DNA of 64,000 bases. Source: Ovoidimarina sp038744785. Lineage in GTDB: Bacteria; Pseudomonadota; Alphaproteobacteria; Rhodobacterales; Rhodobacteraceae. Positions 1-8,896 of this stretch are shown one piece after another (position 1 is the first letter of the stretch; each line of letters opens with the position of its first letter). The position numbers and the translations under genes are program-made. The notes beneath the pieces are model-generated. The model had not been told where the DNA came from, did not search any database, and saw only the letters and a program-made list of their open reading frames with translations. The stretch lies in NCBI GenBank assembly GCA_038744785.1, contig JBCDLX010000023.1:1-64000 (forward strand), given 5' to 3'.

Positions 1-1038
1 CCTAAGGGCGTCGTCTATACACACCGCGGGGCTTATCTGAATGCCTTGGGGAATGTGGCCGCGCTGCGCTTCGATGACCGGACGCGCTATTTGTGGACGC
101 TACCGATGTTCCACTGCAATGGTTGGACCCACACTTGGGCAGTGACGGCCGCGGGTGGAACCCATGTATGCCTTGACCGGATTGATCCCGTCGCCCTGGT
201 GGAGACGCTGGTTGCGCAAAAGGTCAGCCATATGTGCTGTGCCCCTGTGGTCCTGCATATGCTTCTGGAGCAGATGGACAGGCCTACGGCGCAACGTGTG
301 AGAGTCGGAATGGGCGGCTCAGCACCAACGCCTACGTTGATAAACCGGTTGGATCATTTAGGTTTCGATATCGTGCACCTTTATGGGCTGACCGAGTGCT
401 ACGGCCCGGTCACGGTAAACGCACCCAGCTTTGCGCCGGAAACCGACGCTGACGCACGGGCCCGACAGCTTGCCCGGCAGGGCGGGCGGCATCATACCAC
501 CGGCGCGGTTATGGTTCTGGATGCCGACGGAATGCCGGTGCCTGCTGATGGTGCCACCGTCGGAGAGATCGCCCTGCGTGGCAACACACTGATGGCGGGG
601 TATTTTCGCGATCCCGAGGGAACAGAGGCGGCCCTCGGCAGTGGCATCTTCCGCACGGGCGATCTGGCCGTGATGCACCCGAACGGAGAGATACAGATTC
701 AGGACCGCGCGAAAGACATCATCATTTCCGGCGGCGAGAATTTTTCGAGCCTTGAGGTTGAGGCGGTGCTGCATCAGCACCCGGAAATCCTGTTGGCCGC
801 AGTTGTTGCCGCGCCGGACCCGAAATGGGGCGAAACGGCTTGGGCCTTTGTCGAAGTCAAACCGGACTGCAGCACCTGCGAACAGGACCTGGAGCAATTC
901 TGCCGCTCCCATCTGGCCGGGTTCAAACGGCCGCGGAGGTTCATCATCGGCGACTTGCCCAAGACCGCGACGGGCAAGATTCAGAAATTCGAGCTGCGCC
1001 AGAAAGCAAGGGAGTTGACCGATGACGTCCCGGTTTGA
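1..1038 (+). CDS. AMP-forming acyl-CoA synthetase, C-terminal part
   Basis: The gene enters from outside the window; the first codons read PKGVVYTH, the conserved P-loop-like segment of ANL-superfamily adenylating enzymes, so roughly the first third is missing. These enzymes activate a carboxylic acid to an acyl-AMP and then to its CoA thioester. Visible motifs are PMFHCNGW, YGLTECYGP (near bases 382-408), FRTGDLAV, DIIISGGENF and the C-terminal KTATGKIQK, whose last lysines include the adenylation lysine. The PMFHCNGW form is typical of the medium-chain or DmdB-like clade, but the substrate cannot be assigned. It overlaps the next gene by 17 bases and probably starts the catabolic operon that follows. 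Confidence 0.93.
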   Translation, partial: PKGVVYTHRGAYLNALGNVAALRFDDRTRYLWTLPMFHCNGWTHTWAVTAAGGTHVCLDRIDPVALVETLVAQKVSHMCCAPVVLHMLLEQMDRPTAQRVRVGMGGSAPTPTLINRLDHLGFDIVHLYGLTECYGPVTVNAPSFAPETDADARARQLARQGGRHHTTGAVMVLDADGMPVPADGATVGEIALRGNTLMAGYFRDPEGTEAALGSGIFRTGDLAVMHPNGEIQIQDRAKDIIISGGENFSSLEVEAVLHQHPEILLAAVVAAPDPKWGETAWAFVEVKPDCSTCEQDLEQFCRSHLAGFKRPRRFIIGDLPKTATGKIQKFELRQKARELTDDVPV

Positions 1039-2050
1039 TCTTGCCGCGCTCGAGCGATGGCTGGCGGACAAGCTGCCCGGCGAAAGCGGTCTGACCATGT
1101 CGCAGATCTCAGGCGGTCAATCCAACCCGACCTATCAGGTGAGGTTCGGGGACGGGCTTTATGTGCTGCGGATCAAGCCGCCCGGCCCGCTGCTGCCCGG
1201 CGCTCATGCGATCGAGCGAGAGTTTAGGGTGATGCAGGCGCTGTGTGACACGGATGTGCCGGTGCCGACAGTGCTATGGCTGGAAGAGGACGAAACCGTC
1301 CTGGGTCGGCCATTCTATCTGATGGGCTGGCTTGAAGGGCGCGTTTTTGCGGATTGCGCGTTGGCCGGCGTCGATCCGGCAGAGCGGCGCGAAATGTATC
1401 TCGACACGGCCAGGACTCTGGCCCGACTGCATGCGGTGCGCCCTGCGGACATCGGCATAGCGGATTATGGCAAGTCGGGCAATTACTTTGCGCGGCAAAT
1501 CGACAGGTGGGCGCGACAATGCCGCGAAGCCTCGGGTCCGCGAATTGCGGAACTCGACCAGTTGACCGAATGGGTCACAGCACATTGCCCGAAGGACGAT
1601 GGCTCGGTCGCGATCAGCCATGGTGATTTCCGCATCGGCAATATGATGTTCCATCCAACCGAACCGCGGGTGATCGGAGTTCTTGACTGGGAGTTGTCGA
1701 CCCTGGGGCATCCGATGGCCGACCTTGGGTTCTGTGTGATGCCCTGGAACACCGGGCCGCAGGAATACGGCGGGATTCTGGGCACGGATTTTGGGGCGCT
1801 GGGCATTCCGACACAGGACAGCTTCGTCGAGACCTACCAGGCCCACGCGATCACCGACATGTCCTTGACGCCGTTTCACCAGGCCTTTGCGTTGTTCCGC
1901 TTTTCCGCGATTTTTGTCGGGATCGCCGATCGCGCCCGCGGCGGCAATGCCACATCAAAGGAAGCAGCGGAACTTGGACCGCTGGCCGCGCGCTTTGCCG
2001 GACGCGCACTTGACATCATCGCCAAGTCTGAAGGCGGGGCGGTTGTATGA
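1022..2050 (+). CDS. APH-type phosphotransferase (ACAD10/11-like kinase domain)
   Basis: A 342-residue protein of the aminoglycoside-phosphotransferase/choline-kinase fold. The Brenner-type catalytic motif is intact (HGDFRIGN at about 200-207, with Asp202 and Asn207) and the metal-binding Asp222 lies in LDWE. The nucleotide-binding N-lobe begins near residue 30 (SGGQSNPTYQV). In bacteria this subfamily usually sits beside acyl-CoA dehydrogenases or synthetases and matches the kinase half of animal ACAD10/ACAD11, which act on 4-hydroxy fatty acids. From that and the neighbours I infer it phosphorylates a hydroxyacyl-CoA-type intermediate rather than an antibiotic. It overlaps both neighbours (17 and 4 bases), so it is translationally coupled. 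Confidence 0.88.
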   Translation: MTSRFDLAALERWLADKLPGESGLTMSQISGGQSNPTYQVRFGDGLYVLRIKPPGPLLPGAHAIEREFRVMQALCDTDVPVPTVLWLEEDETVLGRPFYLMGWLEGRVFADCALAGVDPAERREMYLDTARTLARLHAVRPADIGIADYGKSGNYFARQIDRWARQCREASGPRIAELDQLTEWVTAHCPKDDGSVAISHGDFRIGNMMFHPTEPRVIGVLDWELSTLGHPMADLGFCVMPWNTGPQEYGGILGTDFGALGIPTQDSFVETYQAHAITDMSLTPFHQAFALFRFSAIFVGIADRARGGNATSKEAAELGPLAARFAGRALDIIAKSEGGAVV

Positions 2051-2577
2051 TCATGCGCCTGTTGGATTTGATTGATGCGCTCAACGACACCGTCGGAAAG
2101 TTGGTCAGCTTTATCATCTGGTTCGGGATTGCCGTGCTGTGCTTCGAAGTCGTGGCCCGCTATGCCTTCGACCAACCGACGATCTGGGCGCATGGGTATA
2201 CCCAGCGCCTCTTTGGGTCCTATTTCGCGCTGATTGGCGCATACACGCTTGTCCGGCATGAACATGTCCGGGTGGACATTTTCCTGACAGAGCACCGGTC
2301 ACGGCGCAAAGCAATATTGGACCTGATCAATTACGCCTTCCTGATTGTCTGGGGCAGCGTACTGACACTGGAAGGCTGGGCCTTCTTTCTTGACGCCTGG
2401 AAATGGGGCGAGGTCGACGACAGCGTTCTGGGGCATCCGATGTGGCCGCCAAAGCTCGCGCTGTTTGTGGGCAGTCTGCTGATCACCCTGCAAGGGGTCA
2501 GCGAGGCGCTGAGATCCATCTTGATGTTCGTTTCCCCGGCAACCCACCCAATGGAGGCTGCACAAGATGACGCCTGA
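2047..2577 (+). CDS. dctQ: TRAP transporter small membrane subunit (DctQ family)
   Basis: 176 residues with four predicted membrane segments (about 15-35, 50-70, 90-112, 137-157), the standard size and topology of the small Q subunit of tripartite ATP-independent periplasmic transporters. The ARYAFDQPTIWAHGYTQRLFG stretch matches the conserved loop after the first helix. It pairs with the M subunit in the inner membrane to take ligand from the periplasmic binding protein using the sodium gradient. The ATGA overlap with the kinase gene and the 11-base overlap with dctM place all three in one transcript. Confidence 0.9.
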   Translation: MIMRLLDLIDALNDTVGKLVSFIIWFGIAVLCFEVVARYAFDQPTIWAHGYTQRLFGSYFALIGAYTLVRHEHVRVDIFLTEHRSRRKAILDLINYAFLIVWGSVLTLEGWAFFLDAWKWGEVDDSVLGHPMWPPKLALFVGSLLITLQGVSEALRSILMFVSPATHPMEAAQDDA

Positions 2578-3865
2578 AATCCTGACCTTTGGCATGTTCG
2601 GCATGCTGTTGGTTTCCATCATCCTTGGGGTTAGCCTGTCCTTTGCCATGGGGGGCACCGCTGTCCTGTTCGCCTATCTGATCTACGGATCGAACGGCAT
2701 GTATTCGATTGTCTCGGCCGCCTTTGGTGGGATGTGGTCGATCCTGCTGTCGGCGATCCCCTTGTTCACTTTCATCGGCGTTGCACTGGCAAAGTCGAAG
2801 ATCGCGAGCGAACTTTACCACGCCTTCTATATGTGGTCAGGCAGGATGCCGGGCGGGTTGCTCCTGGGGACATCGGGGTTTGCGGCAACGCTGTCAGCCA
2901 TGACCGGAAGCTGCGCGGCCTCGACCATCACCACTGGGATGGTGGGTATTCCGGCGATGGACCAGCGCGGATATGACCGCAACTTCGTCCTTGGCACGAT
3001 CGGTGCATCCGGAACGCTGGGTATCCTGATCCCGCCGTCGATCACGTTGATCCTGATTGGGATGCAGACTGGACAATCTATTGGCCGACTGTTTCTGGGC
3101 GGCATGGTGTCGGGGCTGATGGTTCTGGCTGCGTTCATGGTCTACGTCGCCGTTCGCAGCCGTCTGCGACCGGACTTGGCGCCGACGGTGGATGTGCGAC
3201 CGACGGCTCGGGAAAAGCTGAAGTCCCTTGGATCGGTCGTCATCCCCCTGCTGATCATCCTGTCGGTGCTCGTGTCGATTTTCGCGGGGATTGCGACACC
3301 GACAGAGGCGGCCTCCATCGGGGCCGCGGCGGTGACAGTGTCGGTCGCCCTGCGTGGCGAACTGAACTGGACTTATGTGAAAGAGGTCAGCCACACGACG
3401 GCGTCTGTGACCGGCATGGTGATTTGGATCGTCTTTGGCGCCTCTGCCTTTACGGCGATCTACGGCAGTGGCGGAGGCACCGCCTATTTGCAGGAGGTTC
3501 TAGGCGGCATGGGATCATCCCCGTGGATGATTGTCCTGCTGATGCAAGTGGTCACGCTGTTTTTAGGAATGTTCCTGGACCCGGTCGGGATCATCCTGCT
3601 TGTGTTGCCAATCTTCTTTCCAATCGTGGTGCAACTGGGTTTCGACCCAATCTGGTTTTGCATCCTTTTCCAGCTAAACCTTTGCATTGGCTACATTTCC
3701 CCGCCGTTTGGATACAACCTTTTCTACCTAAAGGCGCTAAGCCCAACCACACCAATCAAAGACATCTATGCGGCTGTTTTCCCGTTCCTGCTGATCATGC
3801 TGGGCGTAGGAGCGCTGCTGTTTGCCTTCCCGCAGATTCTCACCGCCGCGACGAGCACCGGCTGA
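2567..3865 (+). CDS. dctM: TRAP transporter large permease subunit (DctM family)
   Basis: A 432-residue protein that is hydrophobic throughout, as expected for the roughly 12-helix ion-coupled M subunit. Recognisable family segments are TGSCAASTITTGMVGIPAM near residue 113, GTLGILIPPSITLILIG near 149 and ISPPFGYNLFYLK near 375, which form the two pseudo-symmetric substrate and sodium sites. It is in operon with dctQ upstream and with the binding protein 39 bases downstream. The full set Q-M-P is present, so the transporter should be functional. Confidence 0.94.
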   Translation: MTPEILTFGMFGMLLVSIILGVSLSFAMGGTAVLFAYLIYGSNGMYSIVSAAFGGMWSILLSAIPLFTFIGVALAKSKIASELYHAFYMWSGRMPGGLLLGTSGFAATLSAMTGSCAASTITTGMVGIPAMDQRGYDRNFVLGTIGASGTLGILIPPSITLILIGMQTGQSIGRLFLGGMVSGLMVLAAFMVYVAVRSRLRPDLAPTVDVRPTAREKLKSLGSVVIPLLIILSVLVSIFAGIATPTEAASIGAAAVTVSVALRGELNWTYVKEVSHTTASVTGMVIWIVFGASAFTAIYGSGGGTAYLQEVLGGMGSSPWMIVLLMQVVTLFLGMFLDPVGIILLVLPIFFPIVVQLGFDPIWFCILFQLNLCIGYISPPFGYNLFYLKALSPTTPIKDIYAAVFPFLLIMLGVGALLFAFPQILTAATSTG

Positions 3866-3904
3866 CCCCCCAAGCGAACCGAATTTACACAGAGAGAGGA
3901 GACT

Positions 3905-4963
3905 ATGATGACCAAGACCACGTCAAAAAATCCAACGCGCAGAGCTTTCTTAACCGGAACAACAGCGGCCGTCGCTGGGACGACCCTTGCCGCGCCGCCG
4001 GCCATAGCTCAAGGCCAGATAACTTGGCAGATGCAGACACATTGGCCGACGGGAAACTGGTACTACGAAGAGGTATTTGTTAAGTTCTGTGATCGGATCA
4101 CAGACGCGACCGGCGGAGAATTGACGATCAAGCCAGTTCAGAACGACGGGCTGGTCCGAACCGGCGAGGTGCTGGATGCTGTTCGCCGTGGCTTGCTGGA
4201 AAGCGCTTTCATCTATCCTGCTTACTGGATCGGACGCATTCCCGCCGCCAGCCACCTAAATGGATTCATCGGGATGTGGGACCGGCATGAAGAGATGGCG
4301 GCCTTCATGTACGAGATGGGCGCGATCGACGTGATCCGGCAGGCATATGCGGCGCAGGGCGTCTATCAGGCAGGTCCGGTGTCATATGCAGGCCTGGCGC
4401 TCTATTCGAACAAACCACTGCGAACCACTGACGATTTCAATGGGTGGAAAGTGCGTTCGACCGGACCCGCCGCGGAAGTCTTCAAGAAGATGGGGGCAAC
4501 GCCGGTATCCATCCCCGGGGCTGAATTGTACCAGGGTCTTCAGACCGGTGTCGTTGAGGGCGCCCATTGGGGCTGCGTCTCGACCGGTTGGGGGATGAAC
4601 CTGCAGGAAGTGAACAAATACATCGTCCGCCCCGATCTGGTCGGGCATCTTAACGGTGAGGTCATTGTCGGTCTTGAGAACTGGAACACGATCGGTGCCG
4701 ATCTTCAGGCCACGTTCAACGAAGTCGTGCGGGCCGTTTCTGCCGACGCCAGTGCACATTTCCTGCATCGCGACATGATCTACGCTCAGCAGTTTGTCGA
4801 AGAAATGGATGGCGAGCTGACGACTTTGGATGCTGCGGCATTGGCGGATCTGACCCGCTACTCGCTTGAGGTCGTGGACGAGTTTTCGGCCAGAGACCCC
4901 GAGTTCTGCGGGGTGCTCGGGCCGATGCTGCGCGAGTTCCAGACGCTCCGAGGTCTTGCCTAG
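3905..4963 (+). CDS. dctP: TRAP transporter solute-binding protein (DctP family), Tat-exported
   Basis: 352 residues. The N-terminus has a twin-arginine motif (TRRAFLTG at about 11-18), a hydrophobic stretch and an AIAQG cleavage region, so the protein is probably folded in the cytoplasm and exported by Tat, as for several alphaproteobacterial keto-acid-binding TRAP proteins. The mature part begins ITWQMQTHWPTGNWYYEE and matches the DctP fold; WKVRSTGPAAEVFKKMGATPV and ELYQGLQTGVVEGA are the hinge and ligand-site segments. A good ribosome site (GAGGAG) precedes the start. The ligand is unknown; enzymes on both sides point to a carboxylate. Confidence 0.92.
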   Translation: MMTKTTSKNPTRRAFLTGTTAAVAGTTLAAPPAIAQGQITWQMQTHWPTGNWYYEEVFVKFCDRITDATGGELTIKPVQNDGLVRTGEVLDAVRRGLLESAFIYPAYWIGRIPAASHLNGFIGMWDRHEEMAAFMYEMGAIDVIRQAYAAQGVYQAGPVSYAGLALYSNKPLRTTDDFNGWKVRSTGPAAEVFKKMGATPVSIPGAELYQGLQTGVVEGAHWGCVSTGWGMNLQEVNKYIVRPDLVGHLNGEVIVGLENWNTIGADLQATFNEVVRAVSADASAHFLHRDMIYAQQFVEEMDGELTTLDAAALADLTRYSLEVVDEFSARDPEFCGVLGPMLREFQTLRGLA

Positions 4964-5127
4964 GGCGCTCTGTGTGTTGACTCCGACTTCCCGCGCCCTT
5001 TCCAAGATGGCGCGGGGCCACTGCAATCGCCAACCTGGCACCGCTCCACGAAATTTCTGGTGCAGTTCGTTCGTCAAACGACATTGGCGCCCGGGCAACA
5101 AGTGCCATCAAGAATAGGGGACACTTC

Positions 5128-6318
5128 ATGACAACTGTGATGATCACAAGCGCCGTTCGAACGGCAATCGGCGACTTTCAAGGCGCGCTTGCAGGAATGG
5201 CACCAACTGCGCTGGGTGCTCTTGTTGCCAAGGAGGCGATAAAACGGGCCGGTATTTCAGCGGATGACGTTCAGCAGGCGGTTTTTGGGAATGTCATCCA
5301 TACTGCACCGGAAGACATGTATCTTAGTCGGGTTGTGGCGCTGAATGCTGGTGTGCCGGAAACCGCGCCTGCACTGACACTAAACCGGCTGTGCGGGTCT
5401 GGTCTGCAAGCTGTCGTATCGGCGGCCGAGCAAATCATATTGGGCAACGCCGAAGTTACGCTGGCCGGGGGTGCGGAAAACATGAGCCGGTCGGGGCACC
5501 TTTTGTCGGCGCGGGCTGGCATACGCTTTGGGGACGCCCGCGCAATAGACATGATGGTGGGTGCTTTGACTGATCCGTTTGGAAAAATTCACATGGGGCT
5601 GACCGCAGAGAACATTGCCGAACGTCAGGGCATCGGGCGCGCCGAGCAGGACAGTTTCGCGCGAGAGTCGCACCGCCGGGCCGCGGCAGCCATTTCGACG
5701 GGCCATTTTTCCGATCAGATTCTACCTGTTACTGTTACGCAAGGCCGCCAAGAAACTACCTTTGACACGGATGAACATGTTCGCCCCGGCGTGACGCTCA
5801 CGGAACTGGAAAAACTGCGCCCGGCCTTTCGCAAGGACGGCAAGGTGACGGCCGGTAATGCAAGCGGGATCAACGACGGCGCTGCGGCGCTTATCCTGAT
5901 GAGCGCAGAAAAGGCTGCCGCAACGGGTGCCAAACCTCTGGCTCGCATTGTGTCCTACGGGTTGGGGGGTGTTGCCCCCGATGTCATGGGCCTTGGACCG
6001 ATCCCGGCGACGCGGCAGGCCCTGGAACGGGCGAACCTGTCGGTTAATGACCTTGATATCATCGAAAGCAACGAAGCTTTTGCGGCGCAGGCCTGTGCGG
6101 TGACGACGACGCTGGGGTTCGACCCTGCCAAAGTGAACCCAGATGGCGGTGCGATCGCTTTGGGTCATCCGATCGGTGCCTCTGGAGCAATAATCCTGAC
6201 GAAACTGATCTACGCCTTGCAAAGAACCGGCGGCCGTTACGGATTGGCAACCATGTGCATTGGCGGCGGGCAGGGGATTGCGGTGATCGTCGAGGCCGTT
6301 CCGGAGGTTAACGGATGA
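5128..6318 (+). CDS. Thiolase (acetyl-CoA C-acyltransferase)
   Basis: 396 residues, the usual thiolase length. The nucleophilic cysteine is Cys89 in LNRLCGSGLQ, the ESNEAFAAQ motif follows near 311, the catalytic His is in GGAIALGHPIGASG near 349 and the second Cys is in CIGGGQG near 379. It would either cleave a 3-ketoacyl-CoA with CoA or condense two acetyl-CoA. The next gene, a 3-hydroxyacyl-CoA dehydrogenase, overlaps by four bases, which favours the degradative direction: the last two steps of beta-oxidation. A GGGG ribosome site lies upstream of the ATG. The 164 bases before it hold an imperfect GC hairpin but no clear T-tract. Confidence 0.92.
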   Translation: MTTVMITSAVRTAIGDFQGALAGMAPTALGALVAKEAIKRAGISADDVQQAVFGNVIHTAPEDMYLSRVVALNAGVPETAPALTLNRLCGSGLQAVVSAAEQIILGNAEVTLAGGAENMSRSGHLLSARAGIRFGDARAIDMMVGALTDPFGKIHMGLTAENIAERQGIGRAEQDSFARESHRRAAAAISTGHFSDQILPVTVTQGRQETTFDTDEHVRPGVTLTELEKLRPAFRKDGKVTAGNASGINDGAAALILMSAEKAAATGAKPLARIVSYGLGGVAPDVMGLGPIPATRQALERANLSVNDLDIIESNEAFAAQACAVTTTLGFDPAKVNPDGGAIALGHPIGASGAIILTKLIYALQRTGGRYGLATMCIGGGQGIAVIVEAVPEVNG

Positions 6319-7313
6319 TCCGTCGTGTCGCCATCGTCGGTGCGGGAACCATGGGCACCGGAATTGCAATCACATGTCTGGCGGCAGGTTTACCCACCAC
6401 ATTGATAGATACGGCCAATACCGCCCTGGGACGCGCGAAAGACCGTATCTATGGATACTTCGTGCGAGAGGTGGACAAGGGCCGCATGACGCCGGGACAG
6501 AAGGAACGCGCGGTTCAGTTTCTGACGCTTTCAACGGGGTTGGAGGCACCCACTGGCGCGGATTTGACGATTGAAGCGGTGTTTGAAAACATTGACGTGA
6601 AGCAAAAGTTGATGAAGCGGATGGAGCCTTTTTTGCCCGCAGATTCAATCGTTGCGACAAACACTTCCTGCTTGCAGGTTGGTGTCATTGCAAAGGGCCT
6701 GGCTGATCCTGGTCGCTTGATTGGGCTCCACTACTTCAGTCCAGCGGAACGCTCGCCCGTCGTGGAAGTGGTTTCCAGCAATTTTACGCGCGAGGCCGTG
6801 CGCACCCGCGCACTTGGGTTTTTGGCGGCTACGCAGAAGACGCCCTTGCCATGCAAAGACAGGCCTGGTTTTGCGCTTAATCGTTTTTTCTGTCCATATT
6901 GCAATGAAGCGGCGCGATTGCAGGAAACTGGAATTGCCACCCCGGCCCAGATTGATGCCATTGCCCGCGAGGCCTTTGGCGTGCCGGCTGGCCCGTTCCG
7001 TGTCATGAACCTGACCAAACCTGTAATTATGCTGCGCGCCATGCAGGGCTTGGCATCGCTAGGTGACGGTTATGTTGTGGCGCGAAGCCTTCAAGAACAG
7101 GGCGATGCAGGACGCAGTTGGAACATTGACGACACGGAAACTGCGGTCACGAACGACGTCCGGAAAAAGGTCGTTGAACGGCTACAAAGCACATTGCATC
7201 ACACGGCGATGGAAGCAATTGACGAGGGTATCGCGTCCCCATCGGATATGGAAACAGGCGCTCGACTGGCCTTGGGGTTTGAGGAAACCTCTTTCCTTAC
7301 ACTTAGAGCGTAA
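6315..7313 (+). CDS. 3-hydroxyacyl-CoA dehydrogenase
   Basis: 332 residues with the Rossmann signature IVGAGTMGTG at 8-17, the TNTS and HYFSPAE motifs of the family (about 115-137) and a C-terminal all-helical domain beginning near PGFALNRFF. It oxidises an L-3-hydroxyacyl-CoA with NAD+ to the 3-ketoacyl-CoA used by the thiolase upstream. The last third is slightly divergent from FadB/HbdA-type enzymes, so the chain length is open. It ends the catabolic operon; the next strong structure is the hairpin and T-tract at 7519-7551. Confidence 0.9.
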   Translation: MIRRVAIVGAGTMGTGIAITCLAAGLPTTLIDTANTALGRAKDRIYGYFVREVDKGRMTPGQKERAVQFLTLSTGLEAPTGADLTIEAVFENIDVKQKLMKRMEPFLPADSIVATNTSCLQVGVIAKGLADPGRLIGLHYFSPAERSPVVEVVSSNFTREAVRTRALGFLAATQKTPLPCKDRPGFALNRFFCPYCNEAARLQETGIATPAQIDAIAREAFGVPAGPFRVMNLTKPVIMLRAMQGLASLGDGYVVARSLQEQGDAGRSWNIDDTETAVTNDVRKKVVERLQSTLHHTAMEAIDEGIASPSDMETGARLALGFEETSFLTLRA

Positions 7314-7483
7314 CCGGTGTCCCAAATCGCGGCGATGGTTTCGCAAACAAGAGAGCATCTAGATGTGCAAAGCGAGAGTTGTTCAATACAAAAAGAAGAT
7401 TTGACCTGGATGCAGCCCAAGAATGGACGAATTAACATAAATCCAATTATGCGAATATTTTCAACGCATTGATATCATTGAAT

Positions 7484-7551
7484 TTCGCCCTCTACCACCT
7501 CCCTGTGGGCGAACCCCTGGCGGCATCGGCTCCGCCGGTGCCGCCTCTTTT
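7484..7551 (+). ncRNA. Candidate small RNA with an anti-SD-like loop, or bipartite terminator
   Basis: Two consecutive hairpins on the plus strand. The first has perfect 7-bp arms (TTCGCCC at 7484-7490, GGGCGAA at 7507-7513) and a 16-base loop containing CCACCTCCC, one mismatch from the CCTCCTCCC motif of alphaproteobacterial anti-Shine-Dalgarno sRNAs. The second is the terminator at 7519-7551. An AT-rich stretch (7440-7483) precedes them. The alternative is simply the 3' end of the catabolic operon, although it lies about 170 bases beyond the last stop codon. No clear promoter could be fixed. Confidence 0.35.
7519..7551 (+). terminator. Rho-independent terminator
   Basis: Arms GGCGGCATCGGC (7519-7530) and GCCGGTGCCGCC (7534-7545) pair with one G-T wobble around a TCC loop, followed by TCTTTT. 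It closes the catabolic operon or the candidate sRNA just upstream. The rest of 7314-7646 is AT-rich and shows nothing else; it is a plausible left boundary of the mobile region. Confidence 0.7.
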
Positions 7552-7646
7552 CACCGGAATGGGATTGAGTTTGCCCTGAACGACCAAACAAACGCGGCGG
7601 TCCACCTGACAGACAGATTGTACATAGTGAAGGCGATCAAGAACCA

Positions 7647-7907
7647 GTGAGTGTTGACAAGGAAGAAGCGGCTCCGGTCGCTCGACTCATCCGTAGTCCC
7701 GAGGGCCGAACTGTTGGCTGGGTCTATCAATGGAACACATCCGAGCTGTCCATACTCTGGCTCGGCACCGAGCGCGCTGCCGACCAAATAGATCCACCTC
7801 TGAGCAAGGACATGCTCTCTGCCGCGAAGGCAGTAGCCAACGATGCAGTCACAGCTCTCCTTGAAAGGTTGTCACGTGGGCGATCGATCTCACCGGACCC
7901 GCCCTAA
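7647..7907 (+). CDS. Small hypothetical protein
   Basis: An 86-residue frame with a GTG start; no domain recognised. The product is acidic to neutral with a weak beta-rich centre (TVGWVYQWNTSELSILWLG) followed by an amphipathic helix (LSAAKAVANDAVTALLERL). The upstream sequence has no convincing ribosome site, and the gene stands alone between the catabolic operon and the conjugation island. It is reported because codon use and length look gene-like, but it could be spurious. Confidence 0.4.
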   Translation: MSVDKEEAAPVARLIRSPEGRTVGWVYQWNTSELSILWLGTERAADQIDPPLSKDMLSAAKAVANDAVTALLERLSRGRSISPDPP

Positions 7908-7935
7908 ACCTGAAACCGCGATAAACAATCTGCGT

Positions 7936-7979
7936 TAGATTGACAATCTTACAATAATATACTATTGAAGACTATAACA
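7936..7979 (+). promoter_or_regulatory. AT-rich promoter region with small palindrome
   Basis: A TTGACA box lies inside a GATTG-a-CAATC palindrome and is followed by the AT-rich run TAATATACTATTG and TATAAC. This is the only promoter-like sequence before the secreted protein at 8010. Exact -10 assignment is uncertain because none has ideal spacing to TTGACA. Confidence 0.3.
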
Positions 7980-8009
7980 TACGCATATCAGCCGACTGAG
8001 ATCCTCGTC

Positions 8010-8756
8010 ATGCGCAGTTTTCTTCGTCATTTCGCCTTCGCAACGATTGTGAGCACGGCATCCTTCTTGGGTGCCACGAGCAAGGCTTCGGCCCAAACCT
8101 ACCCGATCGATTGCGCCATCCTGCTCTGCCTCTCAGGCGGCTGGCCGGCATCAGAGCCCTGCTCCCGGGCGCGTGCAGAGTTCATCCGTCGAATCACGCC
8201 CTGGCCTGTCGAGCCCCCGCTGCAGATATGGCGTTGCCCCATGGGGGCCTCCTTCGAACCTGTAGACGACCCCGGTCGCACTCCGCGTGTCTTTGACATC
8301 CTCTCCTCCAACGCTTTTCCCCTGCCCCAGAGCCTCGCTGAATCTGATCCCGAGAATGTTGGCGCCCTCTTGCCCGCCGTCCTGCGGTCGAAAGGTGTCG
8401 ACCCCCTACCCCATCCTGACGGGTTCGCATTACATCTGATCCAGGACCGCGCCGACATCGACATTAGTGGACCGGAGTTCAACTTCGTCCGCTCTATCCG
8501 AGTCTTCGATGTCCGGTACGCGCGCCAAAGCGAGTCCCGTGACAGCGATTGCAGCCGTTACGCATCCGTCCTTATCGGTACCTACGGTACCCAAGGCGAT
8601 TTCTCCTGGTCTCGTTCGTCCGTCGCGGCGTTGCCGGAGGCGCATGTCGGCTTGGAAGGTTGGGGCGACCATTGTCCCTCCATCTTTCACCGCTCGGTCT
8701 TCGTCGACTGGCGAGACTACGAGGGCAATTACGGGTTCGAGCAGGTGAACTACTAA
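8010..8756 (+). CDS. Secreted protein with TrbM-like cysteine pattern
   Basis: The ATG at 8010 gives 248 residues starting with a clear Sec signal peptide (MRSFLRHFAFATIVSTASFL, cleavage near KASAQT). An earlier in-frame TTG exists but would put charged residues ahead of the signal. The mature N-terminus (DCAILLCLSGGWPASEPC, then a CP pair) has the cysteine spacing of TrbM/KikA-type conjugation proteins, which are periplasmic factors of mating-pair formation; I treat this as a resemblance only. The C-terminal half is not recognised. It lies beside the XRE regulator and the type IV secretion operon, which fits a conjugation role. Confidence 0.6.
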   Translation: MRSFLRHFAFATIVSTASFLGATSKASAQTYPIDCAILLCLSGGWPASEPCSRARAEFIRRITPWPVEPPLQIWRCPMGASFEPVDDPGRTPRVFDILSSNAFPLPQSLAESDPENVGALLPAVLRSKGVDPLPHPDGFALHLIQDRADIDISGPEFNFVRSIRVFDVRYARQSESRDSDCSRYASVLIGTYGTQGDFSWSRSSVAALPEAHVGLEGWGDHCPSIFHRSVFVDWRDYEGNYGFEQVNY

Positions 8757-8896
8757 GACGTTTTCCTCTTCCCCAAACCTGCACCAGAGACCGTGCATCG
8801 AAGCGTCCTATAACAATCCGTTGTATCATTGCCCTTCGGCCCCAGCGGGGCTTGATCTCGTTATACCTCCCGAGGCGACCAGCCCAACGCCTCGTC

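Noticed and set aside
358..1098. 246-codon minus-strand frame in the acyl-CoA synthetase region
   Set aside because: Antisense shadow of a well-supported enzyme; no start signals.
4964..5127. CCCGCGCC...GGCGCGGG hairpin as a terminator between dctP and thiolase
   Set aside because: Long loop and no T-tract; the thiolase is likely part of the same operon.
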